Shown here in pieces: positions 6,006 to 6,614 of a DNA stretch of 6,614 nt. Every line of letters starts with the position of its first letter. Positions within the stretch are counted from its first letter, which is position 1. Location: contig JANXSV010000061.1 of NCBI GenBank assembly GCA_025356505.1, positions 1 to 6,614 of the forward strand. Direction: 5' to 3'. A program made the position numbers and the translations under genes. The notes beneath the pieces are model-generated. The model searched no databases, had not been told where the DNA came from, and saw only the letters and a list, made by a program, of their open reading frames with translations. The DNA is from Methylovirgula sp. (GTDB lineage Bacteria > Pseudomonadota > Alphaproteobacteria > Rhizobiales > Beijerinckiaceae).

Positions 6006-6040
6006 AAATGTGTAGCCGCGCCGCATGTCGAAATGCGCCA

Positions 6041-6614
6041 CTAAGCTTCGTCCATACCGCCTTTTGCGAGGAACTTTTCCAGCCAGTGAATATCGTACAT
6101 GCCGTTCTGAATGTCGGAATTGCGCACCAACGTACGAAACAGCGGCAGCGTCGTCTCAATTCCGTCGACAATAAATTCGTCCAGCGCGCGGCGCAGTCGC
6201 AGGAGCGCTTCGTTCCGGCTGCGCCCATGAACAATTAACTTGCCAACCAAACTGTCATAGTGCGGCGGTATGACATAGCCTTGGTAGGCCGCGCTATCGA
6301 CACGCACGCCAAGGCCCCCTGGCGGGTGATAATACGAAATCTTGCCTGGAGACGGACGGAATGTAGCCGGATTTTCAGCATTGACGCGGCATTCGATGGC
6401 GTGGCCGGAAAACCGCACGTCTTCCTGCGAAATCGTCAGCGGCGATCCGGCAGCAATCTTGATTTGCTCATTCACCAGATCGATACCGGTAATCATCTCT
6501 GTCACAGGATGTTCGACCTGAATACGGGTATTCATCTCGATGAAATAGAACCGCCCGTCCTCATAAAGAAACTCGACCGTTCCAACACCTTGATAGTTCA
6601 GTTCACGCATCGCC
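6041..6614 (-). CDS. accC: Acetyl-CoA carboxylase biotin carboxylase subunit, 5'-truncated by window edge
   Basis: C-terminal part of biotin carboxylase, which uses ATP and bicarbonate to carboxylate biotin on AccB, the first half-reaction of acetyl-CoA carboxylase in fatty acid synthesis. The frame runs off the right edge; the Met codon at 6610 is internal. About 190 of some 450 residues remain, aligning from around residue 260 of E. coli AccC. Numbering from that Met, E13 corresponds to E. coli E276, and FIEMNTRIQVEHP (23-35) carries E25, N27, R29, Q31, V32 and E33, matching E. coli E288, N290, R292, Q294, V295 and E296 of the metal and bicarbonate site. GVRVDS carries the equivalent of R338. 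GHAIECRVNAE and YDSLVGKLIVHG are also typical. The C terminus (GMDEA) is complete. Similar carboxylases (propionyl- or pyruvate-type) are much longer and continue past this point. accB would be expected upstream, outside the window. Confidence 0.95.
   Translation of the reverse strand, partial: AMRELNYQGVGTVEFLYEDGRFYFIEMNTRIQVEHPVTEMITGIDLVNEQIKIAAGSPLTISQEDVRFSGHAIECRVNAENPATFRPSPGKISYYHPPGGLGVRVDSAAYQGYVIPPHYDSLVGKLIVHGRSRNEALLRLRRALDEFIVDGIETTLPLFRTLVRNSDIQNGMYDIHWLEKFLAKGGMDEA

Noticed and set aside
6022..6037. Hairpin after the accC stop as an intrinsic terminator
   Set aside because: The stem is only 5 bp and no T-run follows on the minus strand.

Overview
The window is chromosomal DNA from an alphaproteobacterium, most likely of the order Hyphomicrobiales (Rhizobiales). 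The evidence is a long vitamin B12-dependent ribonucleotide reductase of the rhizobial type, a bacterial homologue of the mitochondrial complex I accessory subunit NDUFA12, and a DUF2155 protein next to aat and accC, a gene neighbourhood recalled as common in this class. Genes are dense, the base composition is moderately GC-rich, and no gene stands out as foreign. I saw no insertion sequence, phage gene, CRISPR array, tRNA or rRNA.

Layout. On the + strand: the 3' three quarters of nrdJ (1-2784, cut by the left edge); a 264-base spacer with hairpins and a candidate promoter; the NDUFA12-family gene (3049-3459); a small exported cysteine-containing protein that overlaps it (3441-3776); a 98-base AT-rich spacer; and a DUF2155 exported protein (3875-4573). 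On the - strand, converging on these: the 3' part of accC (6041-6614, cut by the right edge); a 154-base spacer with a dyad; an exported Pro/Gly-rich protein with a C-terminal cysteine module (5317-5886); a strong intrinsic terminator (5263-5296); and aat (4560-5219, TTG start). The + and - gene sets meet tail to tail, with the DUF2155 gene and aat overlapping by 14 bases. No stretch longer than 300 bases lacks a gene.

Function. The recognised genes are housekeeping: deoxyribonucleotide synthesis (NrdJ), respiratory complex I assembly or stability (NDUFA12 homologue), N-end-rule protein tagging (Aat) and fatty acid synthesis (AccC). They do not form one pathway. The less understood content is three exported proteins: DUF2155, the small four-cysteine protein, and the Pro/Gly-rich protein. 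The last two appear to be inserted into an otherwise conserved gene order. I found no convincing new multi-gene system. The best leads are these uncharacterised exported proteins, the nested convergent stop codons, and the inverted repeats around the NDUFA12 start and between accC and its downstream gene.
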